Shown: one piece after another, positions 63,450 through 64,000 of the stretch
Numbering within the stretch: the first letter of the stretch is position 1
Layout of the letters: each line of letters starts with the position of its first letter
Assembly: GCF_000002995.4 (NCBI RefSeq)
Contig: NW_025062475.1
Location: 8,498,187 to 8,562,186 of the forward strand
Direction of reading: 5' to 3'
Length of the DNA stretch: 64,000 nucleotides
Source: Brugia malayi
Taxonomy: Eukaryota; Nematoda; Chromadorea; Rhabditida; Onchocercidae
Made by a program: the position numbers and the translations under genes
Notes under the pieces: model-generated
Databases searched by the model: none
What the model was told of the DNA's origin: nothing
What the model saw: the letters and a program-made list of their open reading frames with translations, nothing else

Positions 63450-64000
63450 CTATAAAGAAAAATTTCATGAAAAAATCGGAGTAAAAACTTGAATTGAATT
63501 TTAATTAAAATCAAATCTGAAATAATCATTAGCCGTTCAGCAATTATTTGTCGAAATAATGGCGACAATTAAAAAATAGCTTTATTGAAAAAATCGAAAT
63601 TAATTTATTGCTTATTTATTGATAATTTAGTATTAGATCCTAAAATGGAAATTTATAGATTAAAAATTGTCTTTGAATATTCCTTACACAAATATAAAAC
63701 TGTTTCAAATTTACATCACAACTAAGAAATCATTTATTCAAGATTATTTTGCAACTGTATTTCAGCGTCTAAAATGTTACAGTCTGTTAACAAAGAACTA
63801 CCAATTTTAATGTCATAAACCGAAGGGTACTGATCATCGTAGAGGGACAACTTTTTACTTACACTAATTATGCGCTTTTTTATAAGCCAATTCTTGTATA
63901 AGCAGTTAAAATCATTGGCTTGGCTCAGTTTTTGAGTATTTCAAGCTTCGATTCGATTGTCTCAATATTTCATCTACACCTTACAATCTCTTCTCAACGA
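63450..64000. other. Intronic or upstream sequence of the EGF/ZP gene
   Basis: The exon at 63,280-63,449 begins in phase 1, so the gene must continue to the right. No further exon was recognised in the last 550 bases; this is most simply a long intron. Confidence 0.5.

Noticed and set aside
1..64000. tRNA genes, CRISPR arrays, full transposases
   Set aside because: No T-loop-type GGTTCRANTCC with a matching acceptor stem, no regularly spaced repeats, and no intact transposase or reverse transcriptase were seen by eye.

Overview
This window looks like nuclear DNA from a nematode, most likely a filarial or other spirurid worm. That is an inference from the strongly AT-rich sequence, the many small exons (often 60-200 bp) with long AT-rich introns, splice acceptors right in front of several start codons (as expected for spliced-leader trans-splicing), and worm-like gene content. 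No CRISPR array, bacterial operon or tRNA gene was seen. Most listed open frames are exon pieces, so exons were joined by hand using splice sites and reading phase.

Layout. 1-3.5 kb: no gene recognised. 3.5-4.2 kb (+): a small secreted or GPI-anchored Ly6/three-finger protein. 7.1-12.0 kb (-): a complete 16-exon organic anion transporter (SLCO/OATP). 12.0-19.4 kb: gene-poor. 19.4-20.9 kb (-): cytosolic ribosomal protein eL6. 21.4-22.3 kb (+): mitochondrial ribosomal protein mL51, divergent from eL6. 23.0-42.4 kb (+): a complete Dicer gene of about 41 exons, the centrepiece of the window, with a 2.3-kb intron that holds a direct repeat and possible antisense exons. 42.4-46.8 kb: no intact gene; one coding-like relic. 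46.8-48.8 kb (-): a CDPF1-like cysteine-rich DPF-motif protein. 49.6-53.8 kb (+): an AKAP10 (D-AKAP2)-like protein with two RGS domains and a C-terminal PKA-anchoring helix. 53.8-57.1 kb: no gene recognised. 57.1 kb to the right edge (-): the 3' part of a fibrillin-like EGF/ZP-domain membrane protein that continues beyond the window.

The genes do not form one pathway. They are housekeeping translation genes (eL6, mL51), the small-RNA processing enzyme (Dicer), a cAMP/G-protein scaffold (AKAP10-like), a transporter, and epidermal or matrix surface proteins. The unusual points are two adjacent introns in the transporter that fit only GC-AG splicing, a reading-phase conflict inside Dicer, a second possible GC donor in the EGF/ZP gene, and repeats and coding-like relics inside introns and gene-poor DNA.
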